A stretch of 64,000 bases of DNA, taken from positions 11,780,001-11,844,000 of the forward strand of contig OY754468.1 of assembly GCA_963575645.1 (NCBI GenBank), given 5' to 3'. The notes below the pieces were generated by a model. The model was not told where the DNA came from, searched no databases, and worked only from the letters and a program-made list of their open reading frames with translations. Made by a program: the position numbers and the translations under genes. This document shows, piece by piece, positions 1-8,905 of the stretch. Each line of letters starts with the position of its first letter. The first letter of the stretch is position 1. The stretch is from Xanthostigma xanthostigma. Lineage: Eukaryota; Arthropoda; Insecta; Raphidioptera; Raphidiidae.

Positions 1-52
1 TTTCGAAACTTTATAGTTTCAGAAATAAACTAGTTCGGCATGCTTTGATTAA
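1..52 (+). mobile_element. Family A repeat, left fragment (split by insertion)
   Basis: This piece matches the middle of the family A repeat seen whole at 11193-11820, 39887-40486 and 60404-61000. It breaks off just after the GATTAAT word. The remainder of the same copy resumes at about 6308, beyond the family T repeat and the LINE, so the copy is older than both. Its upstream end lies outside the window. Confidence 0.75.
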
Positions 53-185
53 TTAGTGTATTTGCCATAAGGCACTTACACTATTGGCGTCGGTCGGATG
101 GCGGGACCTAGGGGTCGGACCAAAATTTCTCGACGTTTCATAGCCTCCTAAACACTTTGGCACCATTTTTGGAAAAGTCTATTTA

Positions 186-230
<45 letters not shown>
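53..230 (+). mobile_element. Family T repeat, left part, ending in (TA)n
   Basis: The segment is almost identical to 49053-49236, including the start TAGTGTATTTGCC and the internal TCGGTCGGATGGCG. It runs into a (TA)n tract and is interrupted there by the LINE. The right part of the same copy resumes at 5772. The copy at 49053-49760 shows the uninterrupted arrangement, so the split can be read directly. The element class is not recognised. Confidence 0.8.
183..230. repeat. (TA)n microsatellite, LINE target
   Basis: An almost pure TA tract, part of family T, lies directly against the 5' end of the LINE. A second TA-rich stretch lies directly after the LINE poly(A) at 5772-5810. A target-site duplication cannot be measured inside such a repeat. 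Confidence 0.9.
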
Positions 231-232
<2 letters not shown>

Positions 233-466
233 TGCGGAGTTGCTGATCTCCCATCGAGCGCCTCCCCAGGTGGCGGATAGGGGAATGCTCATCAGATATG
301 GCGGGTACCGAGGAAATAAAATACTCGGGGCGGACCAAAACAGCAAACTGCTGCCTTGCAGTGAGGATTTTATCCAAAGGCTAAGGGAGTAAACCCCTAC
401 AGAAAATCCGCAGAATAGGAGGCGAAGGGAGCACTCCTCTCACCTATTAAACAAGAAGGGATAAAC
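231..466 (+). promoter_or_regulatory. LINE 5' UTR, probable internal promoter region
   Basis: This is 236 bases from the end of the (TA)n tract to the ORF1 start. It is GC-richer than its surroundings and contains CCCCAGGTGGCGGATAGGG, a type of word I associate with R1-clade 5' UTRs. Such elements usually carry their promoter in this region, but no core promoter motif is clear here, so regulation is inferred from the family. Confidence 0.5.
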
Positions 467-2665
467 ATGTGTGATAATAATCAAAAAGTATCCCAGATGA
501 GTACCTTATCGCAAGGGAATCTCACCACTGACTCCGATCGGGTGGAAGCCCCGATGGTCAGTGCCGGCCCCATGGATTCTGGGAGGGGTCAGTCACACTT
601 CACAAATCGTACACCATTGACGAGCAACCAGGACAAGGTGTCCTCAAAATCCTCTGGAAGAAATCTGGAAAGAATGTTGGATGAACAAGTGCTCTCTTCT
701 ATGTTTGGTACTAGTCCAGCGGCTCTTATAGACAACGCTCCGGATCCCTTTAAGAAGAGCTCTATTACCAATAGATCCCCCAGGAGATCAATGTCGGCGA
801 GCGAAATTTTTTATACGCCATCCAATGATGATAGCTCTCAAAGTAAAAGGAAACGACCGGATGATGATAGTGCCAACAAACCCCAAGCGAAGAGCACGCG
901 CGTGGACGATACACTTTCGAAAATAGAGCGTATGGTTTCTAAATTATGTAAGAGCGTGAGCGAGAGCTCCAACACGAAAAAGGAGATACGCGATCTAAGT
1001 TCTGCACTGAGAAATCTAGTGGCACGCATGATATCAGAAAGGGACCAAGACACACAGACGAGAGTATCAATGGAGTCATGTGCTATGGAGACATCAAAGC
1101 AACAAGACGTATACGAGAAGGGAATTCAAACGGATACCAGCGATTTTCCGGAGTGCACCTTCGAAAAAGTATCCGCTATTGAGCTACAGAACGCTTTTAC
1201 GCAAACGGAGAAATTGGAAAGTTCTCGTGCTATCAGCATAGAAGGCATTCACAATATACTGAGCAAAGAGAACAATATCGATACGCTGGTCCAAACTATG
1301 ATTACCAACTGGCCAAACGGAGCATACACAAAGACTGTAACAGATGAGGAAGATATCCTCACTTTAGTATCGCAGGAAAACACGATTGTGGTAATGGAAG
1401 CGAGTCCCGTAGCCGAAGTAGATGAAGAAACGGAAGTACCAGTTCCTCCGCAGTTAAAGTCACTCATGAAAAATAAGCAAATTAGGTCAGGAGATATCGT
1501 ACATGTAAAATCAAGTGCGACTCTACTCACTGCGACAAGGATGGAGGAGGAACAAGAGATCAATACATACATAGTAGGTATCCATGCGTTAAGTGATAAA
1601 GCAGCTGTGACGGAGGAAACCTTAAAGTTAATCACTAAACTACTGCAAACCACGCCTCAAAAATTATGGGGAGAACAGGAATGCTCCTTCTCTATTGGAA
1701 CCACAAGCAAAAAACTGGAGGTTCCACTCAGGAAAGTGTTAGAACTTTTTGGACAGAGAAATAACACCAAATTTACGCTCCACGTAGCCCCTAACCAAGC
1801 CCGGAAGAGAACCAGGACAAGAACAGAGTCAAAAACCCAGAGCGAAACAAAAGAAGGTGTATCTCGGGAAGACGGAGAACATGGAAGGAAATGGGAGGAA
1901 CAACGACGGAGAAAGCGGCAAGTAAAAACCATGGTCATCACACCAAAGGAACCGGACACCAGCTACGCGGAAATGCTAAAGATCCTAAAAAAAGATATTG
2001 ATGTCAAGAAGATCGGTGTTCAGGTCCATAGAGCCTACAGTGCCGATAATGGGAAGCTACAAATACATTTTACCGGAAGAACAAAAGACAGTGCACTCTC
2101 GTTTGAGAAGGAAATTGCATCTAAAGTAGGTGAAACTGGAACAGCAAAGCTGAAGGAAAAGACGGGAACTATTGTCGTTCGTGACCTGGATGCTGACGTA
2201 GAGCTGAGCGAACTAGAGGAAGCTGTGATGAGCGTGATTGGCGCAAAAACTGATATTGTAACCCGAATCATGACCAATACAAACAATAGAGGACTTAGGC
2301 ACGCCTTTATTACACTACCAGCGACAGCAATGGGCAGAATTTTGAATAAAAATAGGATACAAGTCGGTTGGAGCAGGTGTCGGGTTGAGGAAAAGATTTC
2401 CCCAAGTAGATGCTTCAAGTGCCTTGGCCTCGGCCACATCGCAGCTAAGTGCACCAGCAAGGAAGACCGTGATAAGCGTTGCTTCAAATGTGGCCAGAGC
2501 GACCACGTAGTAAAAGATTGCAAGAATTCGGCAATGTGTCTAGAATGTAATGCTGTGGGTCATAGAATGGATAGTATGATTTGCCCAGTCTATGCCAAAT
2601 ATATAAACGAGCAGAGGTGTAAGAGGAGAGGAATCGGCAAGGAAGAAACGCAAGCTGATTCATGA
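467..2665 (+). CDS. LINE ORF1, gag-like nucleic-acid-binding protein
   Basis: A 732-residue protein expected to bind the element RNA and form the ribonucleoprotein. The N-terminal third is rich in Ser, Asp and Lys, with a basic KRKR at 127-130. A charged, helix-prone stretch covers about 148-200. A strongly basic segment lies at about 445-486 (RRRKRQ near 481) and could be a nuclear localisation signal. Residues of about 500-640 look like the RRM-like region of R1-type ORF1. Three zinc knuckles follow: CX2CX4HX4C at 649-662, CX2CX4HX4C at 672-685, and CX2CX4HX6C at 691-706. The first ATG at 467 follows ATAAAC; a second Met lies ten codons later, so the exact start is slightly uncertain. Its stop overlaps the ORF2 start as ATGA. 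No frameshift or internal stop is present. Confidence 0.92.
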   Translation: MCDNNQKVSQMSTLSQGNLTTDSDRVEAPMVSAGPMDSGRGQSHFTNRTPLTSNQDKVSSKSSGRNLERMLDEQVLSSMFGTSPAALIDNAPDPFKKSSITNRSPRRSMSASEIFYTPSNDDSSQSKRKRPDDDSANKPQAKSTRVDDTLSKIERMVSKLCKSVSESSNTKKEIRDLSSALRNLVARMISERDQDTQTRVSMESCAMETSKQQDVYEKGIQTDTSDFPECTFEKVSAIELQNAFTQTEKLESSRAISIEGIHNILSKENNIDTLVQTMITNWPNGAYTKTVTDEEDILTLVSQENTIVVMEASPVAEVDEETEVPVPPQLKSLMKNKQIRSGDIVHVKSSATLLTATRMEEEQEINTYIVGIHALSDKAAVTEETLKLITKLLQTTPQKLWGEQECSFSIGTTSKKLEVPLRKVLELFGQRNNTKFTLHVAPNQARKRTRTRTESKTQSETKEGVSREDGEHGRKWEEQRRRKRQVKTMVITPKEPDTSYAEMLKILKKDIDVKKIGVQVHRAYSADNGKLQIHFTGRTKDSALSFEKEIASKVGETGTAKLKEKTGTIVVRDLDADVELSELEEAVMSVIGAKTDIVTRIMTNTNNRGLRHAFITLPATAMGRILNKNRIQVGWSRCRVEEKISPSRCFKCLGLGHIAAKCTSKEDRDKRCFKCGQSDHVVKDCKNSAMCLECNAVGHRMDSMICPVYAKYINEQRCKRRGIGKEETQADS

Positions 2666-5592
2666 CTAGCATAAAAATCATACAAATTAACACGGCACGC
2701 AGCGTTGCAGCCATGGAGCTGGTATGCCATTATGCATCGACAAATCAGATTGACATGTTAATTATATCTGAACCTAACATAAAACAAGTTTGCAAAACAG
2801 GGTGGCTTACCGACAAGTCTAAGGATGTTGCGATCAGAATACTTAACCAAAACATTGCTATAAATGAATTCAGCCTAAACAATGAAGGTTTTATCTGGGT
2901 AAAGGTCTGTGGAGTGATATACTTTTCATGTTATATTTCCCCAAACTGCGAACAGGAGGACTATGAACTGTTTTTGGATAGACTTCAAAGAAGCATTAAG
3001 CAACAGAACAACATCTGCATCGTGGGTGGTGATTTTAACGCAAAGTCTGTAGTGTGGGGTGGGTCAGGAGATGACAAAAGGGGAACAACTCTTCTGGATT
3101 GGATGGCAGGACAAAATCTTGTAATACAGAACCAGGGCCAAGAGCCAACCTTCCGGAGAGGTTCTAGCTCCTCAATTATTGATCTTACCATGTCGTCCGA
3201 AAACGCTGTTAAATATGTAAGAGGTTGGAAAATCCTAGAAGAGGAAACCATGAGCGACCATATGTACATCTACTACGAAGTCATACATACGGCCCAACCT
3301 AGGAAAGAAATTAAGCCATGGAGATCATTAGGATGGAAAATTGGCGACATCAAACTCTTCGAAAAAAACTTCAAAAACGGTCTTCGCACAAGAGAGTTAA
3401 TAACAGAGGAAATAACCGCTCAGGATCTGGTTGAGGTATGCTCGATGGCTTGTAATAGTTCCTTTGCTGCCAAGGTAGTGACTTCTGGCAGACACCCAGC
3501 TTATTGGTGGAATAAGGAAATAGCGGACCTTCGAACCACATGCCTAAAATGCAAGCGATTACTTGTAAGGAGCAACCGTAGCCAGACGATAACAGTAGAC
3601 CAAAAACAAGTTTACAACGCCAATTATAAACTGCATAGGAAGGCTCTCAAGACAGCTATTCTAAAGTCAAAACAGGCAGCCTGGGCTAGAGTCTGCGAAG
3701 AAATTGACGACGACATTTGGGGAATGGGATACAGGATAGTAATGAAAAAAGCAAACGTCTATCCTAGAGTGAACCTAGATGACGAACGGCAATTCGAGAT
3801 TGCAAAAGAGCTGTTTCCACGCATGGTTGAAATAGAAGCCAGAGAGCAAATATCACCACTTGCCCCTTTTCCTTTGTTACAAATAGAAGAGTTGGAATTA
3901 GCAGTATCCCAGATTAAAAACAGGAAGGCAGCTGGGCCGGATAGAATACCACCAGAAATAGTGAAAGCTGCAGCATTATCAGAGCCGGAGACTTTCCTGC
4001 AAATCTGTAACCAACTACTCGCTAAGGGGGAATTTCCAGAACAGTGGAAAGTAGCCCAGTTGGTGCTGATCCAAAAAAGCGATCCAAACAAATTCAGACC
4101 AATTTGTCTTCTCGACTCATTTGGGAAAATGTTTGAAAGGCTGATTGCTAATCGACTGCACGATGAAGTTAAAGAAAGGCTCTACCTCCACCAGTATGGA
4201 TTCAGGAAAGGAAGGTCTACTGTCGATGCAATGCAGGAAGTGCTTAAAATCGTAGACTCCATCAAGTCAAAAGCACCAAATAATCGGGAACTCTGTATAA
4301 TGACCACGCTTGATATTCGGAACGCCTTCAACTCGGCACCGTGGGTAGAAATCCTGAAGGAGTTGAAAAACATGGGAGTGTCGGAATATTTGCGCCGCAT
4401 CTTGTCAGCTTACCTATCGGATAGGTCCATTGTGATTGGGAGGGAGATGAGGATGAAGATGGAATGTGGAGTACCACAAGGCTCCATCTTGGGACCTATA
4501 TTATGGAACATCTTCTACAATTCAGTATTAACAACGACTGTACCCAGAGGGACAACGATCATTGGATTCGCGGACGACACGGCAGTGATCTGTAAGGCAA
4601 AGTCCCAGCTAGAGTTAGTGAATAATGTAAACTGGGTTCTGGCAAACTTATCTGCAGGGATCAAGAAAAAAGGACTCAAACTGGCACCAGGAAAAACCGA
4701 GGCAATAATCCTGTACGGAGGAAACAAGTTTAAAAAGACCGCAATCTACTTGGAAAATCAGGTAATAGAAACAAAGGCTCAGTTAAAGTACCTAGGGGTG
4801 ATCTTCGACCACAACTGCCACATGAAGGAACAGCTTGTGGCATGTAGCACAAAGGCAGAACAAACAGTTATGGCTCTGAGCAGAATAATGCCAAACTTCG
4901 GGGGCCCTAAGGCAAGCAACAGAAGAACGCTGGCGAATGTAGCCCACTCAATCCTCTTGTACGCGGCGCCCGTTTGGAATCGAGCTATGAAGTGGGAAAA
5001 ATACCGAAGACTGCTCATAAAAGTGCAGCGTAGAATGGCGCTCAGAATCTGCTGTGGCTTTCGAACAATGTCAACAGAAGCTGCGTTGGTGATAGCTGGA
5101 GTGGTGCCTATCGACATTCAGATAAGAAAGAGATGCCGCCAGTATTATGTATCCAAAGGAATAGACATATGTGGCGATGAAGACGCTCTCGAAGAGTGGC
5201 AGCAACAGTGGACAATTGAACGCGACAAAGCTAAATGGACCAAGTCTATGATACCGGATCTGGCTAGCTGGGTAACACGGAAGCACGGAGAGATCAATTT
5301 CTTTCTGAGCCAATTATTAAGCGGCCATGGATGGTTTAATAGCTATCGCAAACGGTTTCACCTTGGCTCAGAGGGACTGTGCGTTAAATGCAATGTGGTG
5401 GAGGACGCTGATCATGTGTTCTTCAAATGCGAGAAATGGATTCACCACAGGGCGCTAGCCGAGGATACAGCGGGTTTCCAACTAACTGCCCAGAACTGCG
5501 TGGAGTTTATGCTCCAAAGCGAAAATCACTGGAGAATTGTCGATGCCTTTGTGCGGAAGATTGTGGAAGATCGGAGGAAAGAAATGGGGTAA
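2662..5592 (+). CDS. LINE ORF2, endonuclease-reverse transcriptase
   Basis: A 976-residue protein for target-primed reverse transcription: it nicks chromosomal DNA and copies the element RNA there. The AP-like endonuclease occupies about 1-215, with N10 (QIN), E37 (SEP), Y91, D124 and N126 (GGDFNAKS), D174 (SIIDLT) and the catalytic SDH at 198-200. The reverse transcriptase spans about 410-720: KAAGPD near 422, RPICLLDSFGK near 479, DIRNAFN at 551, GVPQGSILGP at 603-612 and the catalytic FADD at 636-639, followed by LKYLGV. A C-terminal CX2CX7HX4C motif lies at 907-923. All catalytic residues I can place are intact, so the protein could be active. ATG at 2662 overlaps the ORF1 stop by four bases, which suggests coupled termination and re-initiation, as known for SART1-type elements. 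Confidence 0.95.
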   Translation: MTSIKIIQINTARSVAAMELVCHYASTNQIDMLIISEPNIKQVCKTGWLTDKSKDVAIRILNQNIAINEFSLNNEGFIWVKVCGVIYFSCYISPNCEQEDYELFLDRLQRSIKQQNNICIVGGDFNAKSVVWGGSGDDKRGTTLLDWMAGQNLVIQNQGQEPTFRRGSSSSIIDLTMSSENAVKYVRGWKILEEETMSDHMYIYYEVIHTAQPRKEIKPWRSLGWKIGDIKLFEKNFKNGLRTRELITEEITAQDLVEVCSMACNSSFAAKVVTSGRHPAYWWNKEIADLRTTCLKCKRLLVRSNRSQTITVDQKQVYNANYKLHRKALKTAILKSKQAAWARVCEEIDDDIWGMGYRIVMKKANVYPRVNLDDERQFEIAKELFPRMVEIEAREQISPLAPFPLLQIEELELAVSQIKNRKAAGPDRIPPEIVKAAALSEPETFLQICNQLLAKGEFPEQWKVAQLVLIQKSDPNKFRPICLLDSFGKMFERLIANRLHDEVKERLYLHQYGFRKGRSTVDAMQEVLKIVDSIKSKAPNNRELCIMTTLDIRNAFNSAPWVEILKELKNMGVSEYLRRILSAYLSDRSIVIGREMRMKMECGVPQGSILGPILWNIFYNSVLTTTVPRGTTIIGFADDTAVICKAKSQLELVNNVNWVLANLSAGIKKKGLKLAPGKTEAIILYGGNKFKKTAIYLENQVIETKAQLKYLGVIFDHNCHMKEQLVACSTKAEQTVMALSRIMPNFGGPKASNRRTLANVAHSILLYAAPVWNRAMKWEKYRRLLIKVQRRMALRICCGFRTMSTEAALVIAGVVPIDIQIRKRCRQYYVSKGIDICGDEDALEEWQQQWTIERDKAKWTKSMIPDLASWVTRKHGEINFFLSQLLSGHGWFNSYRKRFHLGSEGLCVKCNVVEDADHVFFKCEKWIHHRALAEDTAGFQLTAQNCVEFMLQSENHWRIVDAFVRKIVEDRRKEMG

Positions 5593-5721
5593 TGCTCAAT
5601 GGGTCTCTTTTTCCTGAAGTAATGCTCGCGCGGTTCCGGGAAAAGGAGAGGTGATCGAGAGGAGGTTTTAGTCGGTGCGAGTCCGACACTACCTACTGGT
5701 GTGCATTAGCATTTCCTCCTC

Positions 5722-5771
<50 letters not shown>
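5593..5771 (+). other. LINE 3' UTR with hairpin and poly(A) tail
   Basis: The short 3' UTR contains a perfect small stem-loop: GTCGG at 5671-5675 pairs with CCGAC at 5683-5687 around a 7-base loop. Similar 3' structures in R1-type elements are bound by their own reverse transcriptase; that role is inferred here. A run of 46 A residues at 5726-5771 ends the element and abuts TA repeats. No AATAAA signal is seen just upstream. Confidence 0.8.
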
Positions 5772-5784
<13 letters not shown>

Positions 5785-6307
5785 ATATATATATACGTAT
5801 ATATGTGTACGGGCTATAACTTTCGAAGGAGTTAATTGATTTTAACGAAATTTGGACCACATGTTGAAATCCATCACCGCACGAAGCCTATTTAAAATGG
5901 GCCCAATCGGGCCACTTTAAGGGTGGGTTTTAGGGGTTGAAAAATATTTTTGGGCCCAAAAATACCGAAAAATTTCTCCGAATCGTTTCAAAATTGAAAT
6001 TTAACCCTTTAATAATGATTGAATTGTGCTATCAAAATTTTATTAAAATCGGTCCGATAGGACCGGACTTAAAAATTTTATGAAAACAGTTTGTAGATAT
6101 GGATTTATTTAGTGAAGGGTGAATTTAATTTGTTGTATTGATAGTAATATTAAAATTAAGAAAAAAATATTATTTTAAGGGGTGTATTAAGGGGTTAAAT
6201 TTTGTATTTTGTTCAAAAATTAAGTTAAGTTTATATAAGGGAGCCACACTGTCTATAATAGCAAATACACTATATTGTCGGCAGGGTTTCGCACTGCGAC
6301 CCGGAGT
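5772..6307 (+). mobile_element. Family T repeat, right part
   Basis: After a TA-rich start (5772-5810) the sequence aligns by eye with 49237-49760, including ATTTAAAATGGGCCC and GGCAGGGTTTCGCACTGCGA. Near its end, AGCAAATACACTA at 6258-6270 is an inverted match to the family start TAGTGTATTTGC, a subterminal inverted repeat. A short ORF here is not conserved and is not called. Confidence 0.8.
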
Positions 6308-6475
6308 TTTTTTTACATGACGTGGAACATATTATGTAGGTAACCATGGCAACGAATAGCAAATATCATATTGAATACTAGCCATTACCCGCGTCACCTC
6401 ACACGATATCAGAAATTTTATTTTCTTTATTATAATCAAATGTCAACTTTTTTGAAGTTGGAATGGATTTTTTTT
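6308..6475 (+). mobile_element. Family A repeat, right fragment
   Basis: This continues the copy begun at 1-52. It includes ACATGACGTGGAACATATTA, CTAGCCATTACCCGCGTCAC, and the terminal GTTGGAATGG. Together the two parts restore the order seen in unsplit copies, so family T inserted into family A. Confidence 0.8.
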
Positions 6476-7078
6476 GGGTCCTGAGCAAGACTTCATCACT
6501 GGCACCCCTATACTAAATTTTATGAATTACGTAAAGCTACTATGTTTTTAGGACAGTATTAGGAAAGGGGGAGGTGGCTACTATTTTTGGACAGGTTCCC
6601 AAAAATAATATGAGTTTTTCCGATGTCCATTATTTCAAATGTGTGAAATTTTTTAAATACTTGATTTAAGAATGTGGCACGTCACTGAATATATTGGTCT
6701 CGTCCGCCATTTCTTTACGTTAACTAAATGTGTTTTACTTCAAACTCTCGTCTTCTTCTCTCGGTGAATTCACGTCGGAAGAATAGTCTTTGTTGATTAA
6801 ATGGGGTTTCCAAAAAAGCTCCCCGTTAAATTAAGATGTCACAAAGCAAATTAAGTTATGCATAACTATATAGCTGTCCAATTTCACAATCACATGTCCG
6901 ATACTCTAAATTTGAGATAGAATTGCTCAAAAGAACAGCAAATTTTACTTAAGGGATTTGGTGCAAAGTTGCTCACGAGTGGTTTCTATTACAATATTTA
7001 ACTAGCTTTCTTGTGTCTGTCCGGGTGGACAAATACATATAATTCATTCTTACTTGTTTACCGTTGTAAGGCATCGTA
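6476..7078. other. Unassigned AT-rich DNA with one SINE-like fragment
   Basis: No open frame of interest or terminal repeat is seen over most of this stretch. At 7044-7076 the words ATTCATTCTTACTTGTTTACC and CATCGTAC match, in reverse, the flank of the tRNA-like unit at 22869-22970 and also occur near 38041. This is probably a fragment of that family cut by the pogo-like insertion. Confidence 0.4.
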
Positions 7079-7536
7079 CAGCAATTTTTTTTCATTATAA
7101 AGAGTTTTCGTTATATAGAGGGAAGAATGAAAAATAACCAAATTTCACCTAATTAATTTATTCCAAACATATAAAGTCTGTTAACTTTGCCTGACGTTTT
7201 TTGCTATACCAATATTTGTTTTGTATTTTATTAAGTATCTTATGCGTGGCTTGGGATGTGGTGGAATCATTTTCATTAAACAATAGGAATTTTTCGATAA
7301 GTTTGGAGGCATCAAGTGCTTGTTGAATAGTTGGTGATGGTTCAGAATCGTCCTCTTTACGTCTGTAAATATTTGCTGACGCCTAAATATGAATATATTT
7401 CTTCGTAATAGAGGAATGGCTGTTGCGCTATAAAGAGGGTATTATTGTATGGGTTTTAAGGTAAGCCATCCAAATTGTAAAAAATTCTACGTTATAGGGA
7501 GTTTTTCGTAAAGGACGTTATAAAGAGGTTACACTG
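7079..7536 (-). mobile_element. pogo/Tigger-like DNA transposon remnant
   Basis: The right end, read on the minus strand, begins CAGTGTAACCTCTTTATAACG, a typical pogo/Tigger-type terminus. The left end begins CAGCAATTTTTTTTC and continues with ATTATAAAGAG and CGTTATATAGAGG, a diverged match. TA dinucleotides flank both sides (7077-7078 and 7537-7538), the expected target duplication. The interior retains only the end of a transposase reading frame. Confidence 0.75.
7158..7381 (-). pseudogene. pogo-type transposase, C-terminal fragment
   Basis: The minus strand reads RRKEDDSEPSPTIQQALDAS and continues to a basic end, KKRQAKLTDF, with stop TAA at 7158-7160. A charged helical segment closing with a TDF-type tail matches what I know of pogo, Tigger and Jerky-like transposase C termini. 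Upstream the frame hits TAG, and the DDE catalytic core and helix-turn-helix domains are missing. It is a 5'-deleted, non-functional remnant. Confidence 0.65.
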
Positions 7537-7885
7537 TATTTAATTTTAAACAGCCCCGGATATACGATTTTTTCTAACCGGTGCAGAAACTTGATAATGG
7601 CCCTCCTCTCTCCAGCGTTTTAGATAAATTACTTAAAAAAAAGTCACAAATATAATATAATAGTTTTTCGTGACCGGGAAACCCCCAGAAAACAAGCAGA
7701 CTGAGTAAATCGGAAAAAGGACAGATTGGTTGTGGTTTTCAACCATATTATATTATGATTTTGGCGCCCCCTGAAACTGCCGCCCGGGTCGAGTGCCCCG
7801 GTTTACCTCTCCCCTAGATCCGGGGCTGGTTGTACTACTGGTGAAAACTATTACTTTAGGGAAATAAGTAGCTTTATATAATTCA
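7537..7885. other. Unassigned intergenic DNA
   Basis: No gene or clear terminal repeat is seen. A GC-richer patch at about 7762-7830 (GCGCCCCCTGAAACTGCCGC) resembles part of a dispersed repeat but has no second copy that I can find in this window. Confidence 0.3.
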
Positions 7886-8060
7886 TAAAATAAATCAAAT
7901 TATCGACCAATTTTTTTTCAGAAATTAAAATAATAAAATTATAAATCAATATTTCATTAGATGACGTTTCGATCCGGATTATATAGTCTGAAAAAAAATT
8001 GGTCGATAATTTTATTTATTTGAAGAGTTCTATTCAGACGTTAATCAAAGATTTTTATTC
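7886..8060. repeat. Family B palindromic element, internally deleted
   Basis: The left end carries ATTATCGACCAATTTTTT and the right end AAAATTGGTCGATAATTTTA, followed by GAAGAGTTCTATTCAGACG. The centre keeps GATGACGTTTCGATCCGGAT but has lost most of the second arm compared with 38260-38625. Confidence 0.75.
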
Positions 8061-8559
8061 ATAAAATGTAGTGTAGGGGGACCCAGTGACGGGGTCTTGC
8101 CCAGGGCCCCAAAAAATCTAGCTACGGCTCTGTAATATATAATATATTTGAACAATCGGTGGTCGTTCACGCTACGTCTATAAAAGCGTAATTAAAATTA
8201 ATTTTATTTAATTTTAAATATATCTCATAGAAACACATTATATAAAAGTTCGCTAAATTTAATTATGAAATAAACCGATTTGAAATCTAAATATTATATT
8301 TCTTTCTAATTTTCAGTAGGTACATATATATCTTTAATATTTAAGTTAAAAATTAGGCTAATATGTTATTATCGAAAAATTGAAATAATTGTCAAATTAG
8401 GTAGGTATGTTTTTATTTCAAAAATATATTAGGTAACTTTTGTAATTGCAAATTAACACCAAGTAGGCGATGCAATCAGCCGTTCAGTTGTGACCAGTCA
8501 GGTGTCTTTGAACTGTCATTGAAATTAACGTGCATTGATATCTTTTTGAGTTTTAGTGA
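8061..8559. other. Unassigned AT-rich intergenic DNA
   Basis: No gene, tRNA or terminal repeat is recognised. A short patch at about 8083-8135 (GGGTCTTGCCCAGGGCCCC) looks like a transposon terminus, but no partner end was found. Confidence 0.3.
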
Positions 8560-8905
8560 TAAAAATTGCGGGTTTGAAATACAAGTGGCGGCTCTATGTC
8601 GGAAAAACACGAAAATGGTAAATAATTTGAGCCGGAATGAAACTACCTTCCCTCCCCGTTTTCGAGGATGCTAAACACGATGGCGGCGTCAGAATTTCTC
8701 ATTGGGGTGGCCCAACCCCTCAAACCGGCCAAAAACCACCCCCGAGAAGGGTTAAACGCGATTTACTAGGTTTCCCTGCAGAAAGAAGTGCTTTACCCCC
8801 GTTTTCGAGGATGCTGAGTATACGCTGGTGGTGTTGGATATCGCGTCCGACCCCTACCAACCCCTCACCGGCCAATACTCACCGAAAGGGGTGAATTTTT
8901 TTTTG
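8560..8905 (+). repeat. Single-arm copy of the 13.8-15.8 kb foldback family
   Basis: GAGCCGGAATG, CGAGGATGCTAAACACGATG, CAAAAACCACCCCCGAGAAG and GGTTAAACGCG parallel the inner arms of the palindrome at 14525-15090. Here the motif block occurs twice in tandem but without the inverted partner. The small ORF across it is not conserved in the related copies. Confidence 0.65.

Larger units (their letters stand above)
231..5771 (+). mobile_element. Full-length R1-clade-type non-LTR retrotransposon (LINE)
   Basis: The element has a 5' UTR (231-466), two open ORFs (467-2665 and 2662-5592), a 3' UTR (5593-5725) and an uninterrupted 46-A tail (5726-5771). There is no LTR. ORF1 carries three CCHC knuckles, and ORF2 carries an AP-type endonuclease, a reverse transcriptase and a C-terminal CCHC motif. 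This layout is shared by the R1, LOA and Jockey groups of insects. ORF2 motifs such as RPICLLDSFGK and GVPQGSILGP with FADD look closest to R1-clade members (R1, TRAS, SART type); that placement is from memory of the families, not an alignment. Intact ORFs and the long pure poly(A) imply a recent insertion. It lies inside the (TA)n of family T. Confidence 0.93.

Noticed and set aside
189-392. ORFs starting with poly Tyr-Ile
   Set aside because: They are translations of the (TA)n tract running into the LINE 5' UTR.
1249-2714. Long minus-strand ORFs opposite the LINE ORFs
   Set aside because: They are shadows of the sense ORFs with no recognisable motifs.
53-6307. Family T as a Helitron
   Set aside because: No TC start, CTRR end or 3' hairpin in the required place was found, and insertion between A and T could not be shown.
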